This document shows, piece after piece, positions 1 through 10,599 of a stretch of DNA of 64,000 nt. This DNA comes from Ariolimax columbianus. Taxonomy: Eukaryota > Mollusca > Gastropoda > Stylommatophora > Arionidae. Every line of letters starts with the position of its first letter. Position 1 is the stretch's first letter. Where the stretch lies: the NCBI GenBank assembly GCA_036924085.1, contig JAVGWX010000007.1:68358360-68422359 (forward strand). The letters run 5' to 3'. The notes beneath the pieces are model-generated. The model was not told where the DNA came from and ran no database searches. It saw only the letters and a list, made by a program, of their open reading frames with translations. Made by a program: the position numbers and the translations under genes.

Positions 1-125
1 GATAAGAATCAGAGCTGCTGCACGTAAATCTGCTGCTTCAGCTCTGAAATTGGTACAGGTCTCTCCTGCTGGTATGGAGTGGTTTTCTAGAACTCGCCAG
101 CATTCAACCAGCATTAGACTGTCCA
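1..125 (-). pseudogene. RNase H fragment of a non-LTR retrotransposon
   Basis: On the minus strand one frame reads a peptide containing TNFRAEAADLRAAALILI, which matches the second catalytic block (the conserved Glu in RAEA) of LINE-encoded RNase H. The window edge cuts the element. Only about 40 residues are visible, so the lineage cannot be fixed; it differs in sequence from the I-group LINE at 1118-4783. Confidence rests on the motif alone. Confidence 0.5.
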
Positions 126-334
126 ACAATAATATCAATGCAGTCTAATCTTCTCTGTCGGAAACATTTTATGTGTCAATGATTATCATATCCCGGCAGA
201 AGGCCTCCGATAACATATGTCCAGCAGACATTCTTCGTGTCTGAAGGTTAGACGGTTAAATACAAACACATATTTGTTTTAATGAACGCATCAACATATG
301 TGATTTAATGAAGTCCCAAACAATTAATACGCTG

Positions 335-1107
335 AGGAATAAGCAGGGAAATGAGACTAACTTCTGGTCAGGCAAAACATACTGATCAGGCATGTTAGTC
401 GTGGTCAGGCAAAATATACTGACCTGGCATGTTAGTCGGGTTCAGGAAAAATATACTGATCAGACATGTCATTCGGGGTCAGGCAAAACATACTGATCAG
501 GCATGTTAGTCGGGGTCAGGCAAAACATACTGATCAGGCATGTTAGTCGGGGTCAGGCAAAACATACTGATCAGGCATGTTAGTCGGGGTCAGGCAAAAC
601 ATACTGATCAGGCATGTTAGTCGGGGTCAGGCAAAATATACTGATCAGGCATCTTCGTCGGGGTCAGGCAAAACAGACTGATCAGGCATGTTAGTCGGGG
701 TCAGGCAAGGATATACTGATCAGGTATGTTAGTCGGGGTCAGACAAAACATATGGCTATGATCCCCACCTCGGCTACCTCGTAGCCCTCCTTGGCTGTTT
801 TCGTGGTAGCTTGGTTAACGAGGTCGGGGTCGATGTGAACCCAAGGGGAGGAGCGAAACGTAGAAAAAGGCAAGAATAGCACAGCCGCCTTAAAGACCCT
901 GGTTCACCCTCATCAGCAAAATCGGGATTTGAGGAAAGCTACTGCAACCAGCCGCTTAACGCCGTTTTCAGGGAGCACAAAATAGTAACCTTACTCATTA
1001 CGGGTTTTCCACACTCTGATCATCAAGACTAAGTAGTGGAGTGTAGAGATGTTTAGGACACATCTACAGGAGGAAACTGACCAACATTACTTGAAGTGCA
1101 TCGTTTT
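335..1107 (+). mobile_element. Family-B interspersed repeat with 37-bp internal array
   Basis: This is the longest copy of a repeat found again near 10.04, 24.4, 46.0, 57.6, 58.77, 59.5 and 59.9 kb. It opens with GAGACTAAC, runs into a tandem array (371-760), then a non-repetitive body containing the block CTCATCAGCA...GGATTTGAGGAAAGCTACTGCAACCAGCC, then GCACAAAA.AGTAA near 975. No protein-coding capacity is visible. The class is unknown: it could be a non-autonomous transposon. The 3' limit is uncertain; the recognisable family match stops near 1012 and the following LINE starts near 1118. Confidence 0.6.
371..760 (+). repeat. 37-bp tandem array, about 10 units
   Basis: Unit GTCAGGCAAAACATACTGAT followed by CAGGCATGTTAGTCGGG. 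The central units are nearly identical; the edges are degraded. The array is a part of the family-B repeat and occurs with different copy numbers in the other copies. Confidence 0.9.
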
Positions 1108-1117
1108 GAAACCCACA

Positions 1118-1822
1118 CTACAGTGGAATGCGGAGGGAGTCATTAGCAAATAACTTTCCCTAACACACCACCTGCATGAAGGTAAGATTGACGTGGCATG
1201 TATCCAGGAAACGCACCTCAACAATAACCATAAATTCTCAATCAGAGGATACCAGACCTTCCGTCTAGATAGAGAAGGCCACAAAGGAGGGGTCCTGATA
1301 CTGACCAGAAACTGCATACCGAGTAGCGCGGTATCTGTCAATCACACCGGACAAGCAGAAATTGTAGGAGTTGACATAATGGCCCAAGAGACGAAGCTCC
1401 GCATTTTCAATCTGTACGGACCACCAAATAGAGACCTATCGCTCTCGAGTATGGAGGTCAGAGACTCCAACTGCATAGTAGTTGGAGATTTCAACAGCCA
1501 CTCGGAGAGATGGGGATACTCTGACACAGACAGCAGAGGCGACGAAGTGGAAGATTGGGAGATAGATGCAAATCTCTCCCTAATCAATAGGCCGGAGGAT
1601 AGCCCTAGCTTCTATTCAAGAACATGGCATACCACCTCGACTCCAGATTTGGCCTTCTCCACACAGGACATACACCATAAAATAGACCGCCAGGTGCTAA
1701 ACCAACTGGCAGGTAGCGACCACAGGCCGATCAGGCTAACCATTGACATGGAAGTAGGCCCACAGGAAACAAAACCGCTCCCACTGGGACAGATTTGCAA
1801 TCCTGACAGATGGGCTGTGTGA
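1118..1822 (+). pseudogene. APE-like endonuclease domain of I-group LINE
   Basis: The open part starts at the ATG at 1193, but domain similarity begins upstream at about 1120 with LQWNAEGV, followed by an in-frame TAA near 1150, so the annotated Met is internal. Visible endonuclease blocks in order: ACIQETHL (catalytic Glu), NLYGPP, VVGDFNSHSERWGY (catalytic Asp/Asn), STPDLAF and GSDHRP (catalytic Asp-His). All expected catalytic residues are present. The product would nick target DNA to prime reverse transcription. A stop at 1820 ends the frame; the reverse transcriptase continues in the next frame, implying a lost base between 1800 and 1850. Confidence 0.85.
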
Positions 1823-1847
1823 AACCATCAACACACGAAACACCAAA

Positions 1848-3014
1848 ATGAAGCCCATGGTAGAGAGCCTAAGCAAGGCAATAATGCAAGCCGCCACTGA
1901 AACCATCCCAAGAGGAGCTAGGAAAAACTATAAGCCCTACTGGAGTGATGAGTTGCAGAAAGTGGAAGATGCAGTAACAAATGCTAGGAACATGGCAGAG
2001 CGAGAAAAATCCATGGAGGCAAACATCGCCCTCAAAGCCGCCGCGGCGAAGTACAAACACACTCTCAAACAAACAGCAAGAGAAAGCTGGAAAAATAAAA
2101 CGGAAAGTCTAAACCTGGACAAAGACGGGAACAAGCTATGGAAGCTAGTCAGAGCCATGAACGACGAAACCCCGTCAAATAAACAAATTATTATCAAGCA
2201 GGGCGAGAACTTGATCACAGGTAAGAAAGCCGCAAACGCCTTTGTCGATCACTATGCCAGAGCAAACCACATCGAGGTCCCTGCAGATAAGCATACAGAC
2301 ATTAGCGAAGAGCTAAAGGGACACGGAAACATAAATACGGCTCCTGAAGAGCACATGATGGCCAAACTAACAATGCGCGAAATGGAAGAGGCTATGAGAA
2401 CACTAAAGAAAAGGAAATCTCCCGGAAAAGACGGGATAACAAACGAAATGCTGATGGGGCTGGGCCAAACAGCGAAGAGGAAACTGCTATCGGTCCTGAA
2501 CCAAAGCTGGAAAAGGGGAATTGTACCACAGGCATGGAAAGATGCAATACTGGTACCAGTACCAAAAACAGGAAAGGACAAAACAGATCCAAATGGATAC
2601 AGGCCCATAAGCCTACTGAGCTGTGTCGGCAAGCTGATGGAACGGATGATAAACACCAGACTGATGTGGCATCTGGAAGAAAAACGAATACTAATTCCAC
2701 AGCAAGCCGGCTTTAGACAGCACAGATCCACTGAGGACCAGGTCATCCTCATAGCCCAGGAGATAGAAGATGCCTACCAGGCACAGAAACACACAGTAGC
2801 TGTTTGGGTGGATCTGGAAAAGGCATTTGACAAAGTCTGGAAGGACGGACTTAGAGTCAAGCTAAGAAGAAGTGATGTCTGTGGGAAGATGTACAAGTGG
2901 ATCAACCACTACCTCAAACAAAGAACGGCCAGAGTCCAAGTACAAGGGCAGATGAGCAAAAAGGTGACACTCGAGGGGGAGTATTGTCACCCACACTCTT
3001 CCTGGTATATATAA
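1848..3014 (+). pseudogene. Reverse transcriptase N-terminal half (I-group LINE)
   Basis: The frame contains the linker between endonuclease and RT, then RT blocks: KSPGKDGITNEML, AWKDAILVPVPK, GYRPISLLSCVGKLMERM, QQAGFRQHRSTEDQ and the motif A block VDLEKAFDKVW, whose catalytic Asp codon is at 2811-2813. From about 2975 the reading frame leaves the protein: the following GGVLSPTLF block is in frame 2, so one base has been lost in the CTCGAGGGGGAG tract. The last dozen residues of this frame are therefore out-of-frame read-through. Confidence 0.9.
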
Positions 3015-4741
3015 ACGATATCACAGAGAATATACCAAGAAGAGTCCATAGCTCAATGTTTGCAGACGATCTGGCTATGTGGACCTCTGAAAAGAATCTC
3101 ACCATAGCAAGAAATCGGATGCAGACGGCCCTAACATCGCTGGAAGAGTGGGCGAACTCGTGGCTGGTCAAAATAAACGAGGAGAAAACCACATGCACAA
3201 TATTCTCGCTTTCATTAAAACCCCAAAGTACCAAATTAAGTCTAAATGGCAAAATCCTGCAGCCAAACGACAACCCAACCTATCTGGGAGTGACATTTGA
3301 TCGGCGCATGACATGGAAAAGTCAGATTGAGAGAAACCGAATGAAAGCCAGAGAAAGAATGGCAATCATGAGGAAACTTGCTGGCACAAGCTGGGAAGCA
3401 GACGAAAGTATACTAAAGAAACTGTACACTGGAAGAGTGAGACCAGTTCTCGAGTATGGCATTGCGGCATGGACAACAGCAGCAAAGGCGAACTTCGATA
3501 AAGTTAACAAACTTCAAAACCAAGCCATGAGAATTATAACAGCTGGCATGAAGTCAACGCCAATTGTAGAACTTGAAAAGATTACAAAACTGCAATCCAT
3601 GGCCGATAGAAGAGACTGCAGAGCCCAGCTGCAGTCAGAGAAACTCCGAAGACTGACTGACCATCCAATGCACCAGAGACTAAACAATTTGGGAAATGGG
3701 AAACTAAAGCGGAGAAACTTTGCAGAAATAGCCAAAGCAAAGATGCACGAAGATCCCATAAACGCACTAACAACACCAAAATCCATCACTACTGTACGAA
3801 AACCTACCTGGAGGCAGGATATATTTCCAGAGGTGGTAGAAAATATACCAGGTATTGCAAACAAAAACTGCCAGACTGAAAAAGAAAGGAGAGATACTAC
3901 CCTAAGCTTCATAAAGAAAAGCTACCCAAGCATGGACTGGACCCATGCATACACCGACGGTTCTGTAACAAACACTACACAGAACGGAGGGGCAGGAGCA
4001 TTCCTGAACCTACCAAATGGCAGAAAAATAACACTGTCATTCGCTACTGGTAAGTACACAAGCAATTTCAGAGCGGAGGCAGAGGCACTGAGGGCGGCAG
4101 TGGAAGAAATGGTGACACACAGTGAAAATGAGAGTCATATAGTCCTGCTGACAGATGCTCTCACCGTAGTCACAGCGCTAAAAAGCCAGAAAAACACTGA
4201 GCTCAATGACTTAAGAGCAGCACTCTGCAAACTGTGCCAGCAGTCCGCACCAAAAAGGGTAGTGGTACAGTGGGTTCCGTCACACTGCAACATCCAAGGC
4301 AACGAGGAGGCAGACAGACTGGCAAAAGAAGGTGCAAGACTACCACAAACAGATACCAATATGACGTACGAAGAGTCAAAACGGCTTATCAAAGCCAGAT
4401 ACATGACCAAATGGGAAACCGAACATACTGGTTACACCAAAAACGATGCCTATTACCAGTTGAACCGAAGAGAGCAGGTCGTTGTCTTCAGACTTCGCAC
4501 TGGCCACAACAGACTGAGGTACCACCTATTCAACAAATTGAAGATAGGGTGTACCGACGAATGCCCGTGCGGTACTGGTAAAATGACCTCTGAACATCTG
4601 CTGCAGAACTGCCCGACATACGAGGTCCAGAGAGAGCAGATGTGGCCATTACCAGTGGAACTGCAAGACAAGCTCTATGGCAGTGGCGAGAGCCTCAGGA
4701 TGACCGCCGCTTTTTTCGAAAAAATAATGGTTACTGTCTGA
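2897..4741 (+). pseudogene. Reverse transcriptase C-terminal half plus RNase H (I-group LINE)
   Basis: True homology starts near 2975 with RGGVLSPTLFLVYINDI; the upstream Met is a frame artefact. The RT active site reads FADD (Asp codons 3065-3070) in place of YADD. Thumb follows. RNase H starts near residue 350: the carboxylates are visible as TDGS (Asp ~354), FRAEAEAL (Glu ~393), LLTDAL (Asp ~420) and EEADRLAKEG (Asp ~473), a complete set. The C-terminus has CPCGTGKMTSEHLLQNCP, a C-x-C-x8-H-x4-C zinc-knuckle-like block typical of this LINE group. The segment is uninterrupted for 614 codons, which argues for recent insertion. Confidence 0.9.
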
Positions 4742-4929
4742 CTGCGTACGAAGAAGAAGAAGAAGAAGAAGAAGAAACCCACATGACAAGAATGAAGTGG
4801 CCAAATAATACACAGTAGCGCTCCGACGTCATCCCCCGTCCCCTCCCAAACCACAACAGTGGTCCTCAACCTCTATCAAAGCGCCCTCCCGTGCAGCGGC
4901 ATTCGCCTGCCCACGTTGCGTTTACCGGG

Positions 4930-7022
4930 GGCTCAATGAGAGTTGCAACATGGAAGATATTGACACTAAACGGGACTGGCTATGTCACTGCGCTGTCCAG
5001 AAACCTAGGTAGATTCAACATTGCAATCGTCGGTGTCACTTAAGCAAGACCAAAGGGCCAAGACCAACATGATGTCGAGTTTGCATATCTATTGCACTCT
5101 GGTGGTCAACGACACAGAAATGGAGTGGCCAAATTCATAAGACCTTCACTCAGAAACAGTATAACATCTTGGCAACCATCACGGACGGGCTTCTTCTGGC
5201 ACTATTTACTCATAATCATAGACATCTGACAATAACAGTCACTTACCCTCATACAGACAAAGGTTCAACCCCAAGCAAAAAACGTCTTCTACTAGGACCT
5301 TGACAACGCTTCTGCAGCGGTTTCTCTTCATGTTGAATTCGCCCTACTGTGGTATTTCAATGCAGTTTTATGGTCCCACTGTAGTAGTTACGAATCGATT
5401 CTGGGTTTGTTCTGTAGTCGAAATGCAAATCACAGCTCAAGACAGTTTACTGTCAGTTTTCGGCACGTCGTCTGAAGATTACCGGCTCGTGATACCGCCG
5501 CTGAAACATCCACCGTCACACATCCATCTCTGGCGACTGAAAGACTAGGAAGGAACTCGATCACATACTTATTAGAAGTCTCGTTCGGGTGACCTCCTGC
5601 CGTGACCTTCGCGGTGCGGAGGCACAAACTGTGCCGACACAAAGATACAATATCCAGCATCTCAAGACTGACTCAAGAGTCACCGAGAAATTTGCTGATG
5701 CTGTCAATGGGAAAGCTCACTGTAGCAAACCCCTTCCGAAGACCAGGAGGGAGCATGAGCCGTCATAAATAACGTCACATGCGATGCTCCTATGTTAATC
5801 ACCCGTCTCATAACCCCAAAGCATCATCAATGGATCTCATATATCTCAAAAGATCTCATCCAGGTTTCGCAATGACCACTTCGAACTACCACGGCTGAAA
5901 AGCTCATTCCACACGACGTCCAGGACAACAAAGGAACGCTTCTTCAACAAAATTGTTATCGAGATCGAAGTGAGTCTGAGATCTCATTACGGCAGATCTG
6001 TCTATCAAGCCACCATGCTCCTCCGCCGTAGAGGCAAGCAGGGCGAAAAAAGGCGGCGATTGTATTCACGTCTGACGGCTACCTGTGCTAGTCATTCGAG
6101 GGGGTAACGAACATGTAGAAGGAGCACTGCACGAATACTATTAGCCACCCACCAGCGACGACAGGCACTGATCTGACTACTATATCTCTAGATCCTTTCT
6201 CGTACACGGAAACCAACATCGATACTCCTACCCCAACTATAGCTGAAGTCCTTACCACTTTCCAGAAACTCTTAGATGGACGTGCCGCAGACCTGGATCA
6301 CATCCCTTCAGAGCCGTTGAAACACGCCGCTGACCCGAACAGCTCTGCCCTTCATCACTTAATCATGCAGGTATGGAGGACGGCATACGTCCCTGCCGAT
6401 TGGCGCAATGGAATCGTCGTCTCCCTGTACAAAGACAAGGAGAGTCGCAAAGACTAATAACTACAAACCTATAATATTACTTTCGGTCCAACTGAAAATT
6501 GTTTGTGCCTACTTGCTACTGGCTAGGCTCAAGCCACTCTTGAGCACAAAACGTCTCCCACAACAGTCTTGCTCCACCCCGGATCATCCTACTATCGACG
6601 CTATCCTTGCTCTTGGTCTACTTGTTGGACTGCACCGCGCTATCGATCGCCCATTGTTCTCTGCAAACTTGGTCTTCTTGCTGGACTGCACCACGCTATC
6701 GATCACCCATTGTTCGCTGCAAACTTGGTCTTCTTGCTGGACTGCACCACGCTATCGATCACCCATTGTTCGCTGCAAACTTGGTCTTCTTGCTGGACTG
6801 CACCACGCTATCCATCACCCATTGTTCGCTGCAAACTTGGTCTTCTTGCTGGACTACACCCCGCTATCGATCACCCATTGTTCGCTGCAAACTTCCAACT
6901 CGCGGCTTTAAGGAACGCCCTTCAGGAAATGGGCATCTCGTCACCCTTGTGAAATCTGACCAAGGAGCTACGACTGGCTGCTCTCTCTCGGACTTCGGGT
7001 GTCAGACAGGGCAATGTTCTTG
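4930..7022 (+). pseudogene. Decayed LINE (endonuclease and reverse transcriptase relic)
   Basis: Starts with MRVATWKILTLNGTGYVTAL (4936), the N-terminal block of an APE endonuclease. Many stops and frameshifts follow. RT blocks are recognisable late: TIAEVLTTFQKLLDGRAADL near 6238, VWRTAYVPADWRNGIVVSLY near 6372, then TIDAILALGLLVGLHRA near 6593, and a damaged GVRQG..L block near 7000. Sequence similarity stops there, before the YADD motif, so both ends are incomplete. The region 6610-6895 is a local tandem expansion inside the RT. Distinct from the I-group LINE upstream. Confidence 0.7.
6613..6895 (+). repeat. 56-bp tandem expansion inside a LINE reverse transcriptase
   Basis: Five copies of a 56-bp unit containing CACGCTATCGATCACCCATT and CTGCAAACTTGGTC. 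The unit encodes part of the RT fingers/palm; because 56 is not a multiple of three each copy shifts the frame, which is why all three forward frames stay open here. Those overlapping frames are artefacts of the array. Confidence 0.9.
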
Positions 7023-7024
7023 AT

Positions 7025-7608
7025 ATATATTCTAATGAGTGAATCAGTTAACCAGTTCTGTTTTGCTGTTTTAAGAGAATCATTACCAAATAATGACATT
7101 TTCCAAATGTATTTAAATTTGTCTTATCATCACATCCTATTGGATAAATATGTCGTTAGACGTCATGAGTAGGTTTATTTATCTTTCATACGTCATCAGT
7201 ATAGTCGTTATTTTCAATCCAGTGCCAGTAATTGCATATTAACTTTCTCTTCTCTTCACTTAACGAAAGATATCACGCGACAAGTTCGGACGGTGATTAT
7301 TTTCGTATCAAATGGCCATACCATTGAATTATATGTTTGTCCATGTAGTTGTTAGAGCCTTCTTGTCAAACGTCCATACCATTTAATGTTCTGCCTGTAC
7401 ATCTAATTGCCAGCCCTATGTGCCAGTTTTTTTCGTTTTCCTGTCTCTTTTAGTGGCCATTGTGCTCTAATAAAATATGTACTTCAGTCTTTATTGCTGA
7501 CGTCAGAAATATGTAAACTGAAAGTCTGTATGTTCGTTGTTTGATACGTTATTCATTCCTTATACAATTTTAAACCATGCCACCTATCTGAACCAAATTG
7601 TTTATAGT
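7025..7608. other. Unannotated AT-rich spacer
   Basis: No gene, repeat family or RNA was recognised between the decayed LINE and the mariner. Confidence 0.5.
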
Positions 7609-7610
7609 TA

Positions 7611-8938
7611 CGAGGCGTGTTCAAATGAAACCGAACCCGTGGCTTTATTACAAACATACGAAAGTTACATCATCTGGTGTGACATAAATAAATATAGCTA
7701 TTGTTATGAAGCAAACATGCCACATAGTTTGTTAGAAAAAGTCGCCATAAGCATTCAGACACGTATTCCACTGCTTGGGTAAACGGCGAATGCCGTCCGA
7801 AAAAGAAATGACCTTGGTTGCTCTTTGAACCACTTGCTCACCGATGCCATGACGTCTGCATCGGAGTCGAATCTTTGTTCCTTCAGAAATTATTTTAAGG
7901 GTTCGAACAAATTGAAATCACAACGGGACATATCAGAGCTGTAGGATGGGTATGGCAGTACTTCTCACCTTTTCTGTGCTAACGCTTTCTGAACAATGTT
8001 CGTCACATGTGGACGCGCATTGTCGTGCAACAGAATCACACCCCGCGAAAGTACCCCGGGCTATTTATTCTCGATTGTTGTATGTAGAATGTCTTATGTG
8101 TCATTGTAGCAGATGGCACTGATGTTCCCGCCAGGCTCTTTAAAGTCTATCAACAAAAGTCCCCCATGGTCAAAAAACGCTGTCCGCATAACCTTACCAG
8201 CGGAAATGAGTGACTTGATTGCTGTTGGTTTCGGTGATGCGGAATGTTTCCATTGCATGCAAGCAGTTTTGCTTCTCGGCTCTAAGTGGTGGCACCACGA
8301 TTCATCACCTGCCACTATGCGCAAAAGAAACGAATCACCCTCCTCTTCGTATCGCAACAACTGGTTCAAGCTCCATCCCATGCTTTCTTCCGAGGTACCC
8401 ACTGTGAACTTACCTTCCTATACTTAAGTTTATTGCTAACCACCATTTGAACTGTCCCTAGCGATACAGCGAATATCTTTGAAGGCGAAAGTAAGCTTAG
8501 ACGACGGTCCCCCCCAAATTGCTGCATTAATTTTGGCGATGGCATCTTCTGACGCAACAACATGCGCCTGACCTGGTCTCGGAAGATCTTTCGTTAACTC
8601 ACGTCCTTCTTTGAGTATCGTTGTCCAGTTCTTCACTGTTGTCTTCAACACACTTTTGTCTCCATACACTGCCTGCATTCTGCGATGAATGTCAACTGGT
8701 CGACATCCTTTAGCTGTTAGAAACCGAATCACCGGTCACTGATCAACTCTGTACTGATTCCGTATCACACCCGCATGTATTCAACGGTCTGCTGATGAAA
8801 CTATGAGTCGGAAAATAATGACATTTTGCAAACTTGACGGTTGGTATGTGCTGTATACACTATAACTGACTTCATCATGCGCATCGTACGTATATTCACA
8901 TGTTACAGTTCGGTCCGGTTTTATTTGAACACGCCTCG
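7611..8938 (-). mobile_element. Full-length mariner transposon with inactive transposase
   Basis: A 1,328-bp element bounded by TA dinucleotides at 7609-7610 and 8939-8940, the mariner target duplication. Terminal inverted repeats begin CGAGGCGTGTTCAAATGAAA on the left and end with its near-perfect inverse on the right. The transposase gene lies on the minus strand and is broken by stops and frameshifts. The size, TA flanks and termini are those of a complete copy. A second, rearranged member is at 23359-24090. Confidence 0.93.
7780..8790 (-). pseudogene. Mariner transposase, degenerate
   Basis: The N-terminal DNA-binding part is in the open stretch 8436-8732 with DIHRRMQAVYGDKSVLKTTV and VKNWTTILKEGRELTKDLPR. 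The catalytic domain is in 8094-8402 with VAGDESW (first Asp), then LLHDNARPH (second Asp, codon 8022-8024) and CDFNLFEP (third Asp, codon 7917-7919). Second and third Asp are separated by exactly 34 codons, the D34D signature of mariner, with a premature TGA between them. At least two frame changes and several stops mean no functional product. Confidence 0.9.
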
Positions 8939-9017
8939 TAGTTACCGTTTATGACATGTAGGGTTATTACTGGCTATTTAGTGATTAAAAAGATAGAAAC
9001 GAGTATTATATAGAGAT

Positions 9018-9042
9018 TGGGGGGGGGGAGGGGGAGGGGGTG
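9018..9042 (+). repeat. G-rich tract
   Basis: A run of G interrupted by single A residues (GGGGGGGGGAGGGGGAGGGGG). It has the spacing needed for G-quadruplex formation but no gene context. Confidence 0.7.
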
Positions 9043-9096
9043 AAAGGAGAAGAGATGAGTAGTTTGAGGACAGCACGGATGTGCAAAGGTGATAAA

Positions 9097-9566
9097 TCAC
9101 TTGGGAAGGGATGGGTTTAAACAATTAACTACTTTCGTAATTATCACTTGGGAAGGGAAGGGTTTAAACAATTAACTACTTTCGTAATTATCACTTGGGA
9201 AGGGAAGGGTTTAAACAATTAACTACTTTCGTAATTATCACTTGGGAAGGGAAGGGTTTAAACAATTAACTACTTTCGTAATTATCACTTGGGAAGGGAA
9301 GGGTTTAAACAATTAACTACTTTCGTAATTATCACTTGGGAAGGGAAGGGTTTAAACAATTAACTACTTTCGTAATTATCACTTGGGAAGGGAAGGGTTT
9401 AAACAATTAACTACTTTCGTAATTATCACTTGGGAAGGGAAGGGTTTAAACAATTAACTACTTTCGTAATTATCACTTGGGAAGGGAAGGGTTTAAACAA
9501 TTAACTACTTTCGTAATTATCACTTGGGAAGGGAAGGGTTTAAACAATTAACTACTTTCGTAATTA
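9097..9566 (+). repeat. 47-bp minisatellite, exactly 10 units
   Basis: Units start at 9097, 9144, 9191 and so on to 9520; the unit begins TCACTTGGGAAGGGAAGGGT and continues TTAAACAATTAACTACTTTCGTAATTA. By eye all units agree except one base in the first (GGGATGGG). No spacers, so it is a minisatellite and not a CRISPR array. Confidence 0.97.
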
Positions 9567-9569
9567 TCA

Positions 9570-10030
9570 CTGACAACGCCCTATACCCCAGCTATTGACA
9601 TGTATTGCTGGTCTGTGTGGGATTACTTCAGTCTGCTGTTGTATAATGAATTCGATACTTCACAACATCTAGACACATGTGTTTTAGCTTGTGCCGGCTG
9701 GTGGCCTCTGGTTGTGTATTGTACGTTCTGCATTCGTTGATCCTTTATATCCGGACTTTTTTATATCTTCTTGCTCTTGTTTATTCATGTTATCAATCGT
9801 GGCTGCATTGTCACAGTAACTGGATACTAACACACTTGATCTCCGTCGACTTCTTATTTATCTCAGTAATTCTATAACCACTCTTAGCTTCTTTGTATAT
9901 TTTTCTGTTTAATTTCCCTTACACCTCTTAAACTTACCGTAGATCAAATTTCCAATTTCGTATGTTCCTTAAGAGGCCACACCCTTTTACATTCAATTCT
10001 ATTTTTCCTGACCTCACCTATTTACATAAT
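9570..10030. other. Unannotated spacer
   Basis: AT-rich sequence with short open frames only; nothing recognised. Confidence 0.5.
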
Positions 10031-10034
10031 TATG

Positions 10035-10312
10035 TCTTTTCTGGCCCAGGCAAAATGTAGTAGCCAAGACCACCACCTCGACTTACACGTAGTTAGTACT
10101 GGAAACTTCCCATGGCAGCCCGATGTGGGCGATCGACGTGAACGCCGTAATAATGAGCGACAGGCGGATGAAGCCAAGTATAACACAACCGCAGTTCACT
10201 CTCATCAGCACGCTCGGGATGTGAGGAAAGTTACTGCAACCCACCACTTAACACACTTTTCAAGACGCACAAAAGAGTAAACTGACTCCTTGTGGGCATT
10301 CAACATCATTAT
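10035..10312 (+). mobile_element. Family-B repeat copy, nearly no 37-bp units
   Basis: Contains the family body: GAGCGACAGGCGGATGAAGC, CTCATCAGCACGCTCGGGAT, GTGAGGAAAGTTACTGCAAC and the end block GCACAAAAGAGTAAACTGAC. Only one trace of the 37-bp unit (CCCAGGCAAAATGTAGTAG) precedes the body. The short open frame over it is not a gene. Confidence 0.75.
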
Positions 10313-10382
10313 CAATTCTTTTCTGACATCACATTTGTTAATCCCGTTAATGTTACGTTATCTTATGTTATCGTATGTTATA

Positions 10383-10490
10383 CAGACTCGACACTATTCA
10401 GACCCATAAACTCATGGTGTTTTGTTCCGAAAATTGAAAAGGGTGTGAATACCGATAGTTCATATAGCTCGTCGGTCCTACACACACCTG
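10383..10490 (-). pseudogene. 3' end fragment of an RNase H LINE
   Basis: The stretch with AAGGGTGTGAATACCGATAG matches, base by base with gaps, the C-terminal coding end of the LINE at 14997-15660 and the fragment at 40889-40992 (AAGGGTGTGGATACCAATGG). Highly decayed. Confidence 0.45.
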
Positions 10491-10599
10491 CTGAGTTCTC
10501 TCAGTTAACCCTCTATGTTTGACGCAGGATCCATGTTCTATTCCTACAATCTGTAAATCGATTAAAGTGTAATCATACAGCAATAAGCATATGTTTGGC

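Larger units (their letters stand above)
1118..4783 (+). mobile_element. I-group LINE, 5'-truncated, (GAA)n tail
   Basis: The element carries an APE-type endonuclease, a reverse transcriptase and an RNase H in that order, ending in a (GAA)n tail (about 4750-4777). The sequence GAAACCCACA occurs at 1108-1117 and again at 4774-4783, a plausible 10-bp target-site duplication, although its first three bases could belong to the tail. The first ORF (gag-like) is missing and the endonuclease starts near its N-terminus, so this is a 5'-truncated copy. The coding region is spread over two frames with two frame changes and one early stop, so the copy is dead but young. Further copies of the lineage lie at 14214-14982 and 32037-33404. 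Confidence 0.85.

Noticed and set aside
1087..3912. Several minus-strand ORFs opposite the I-group LINE
   Set aside because: They are antisense shadows of the endonuclease/RT coding strand.
9097..9566. Evenly spaced repeats resembling a CRISPR array
   Set aside because: Units are contiguous with no variable spacers, no cas genes, and the sequence is metazoan.
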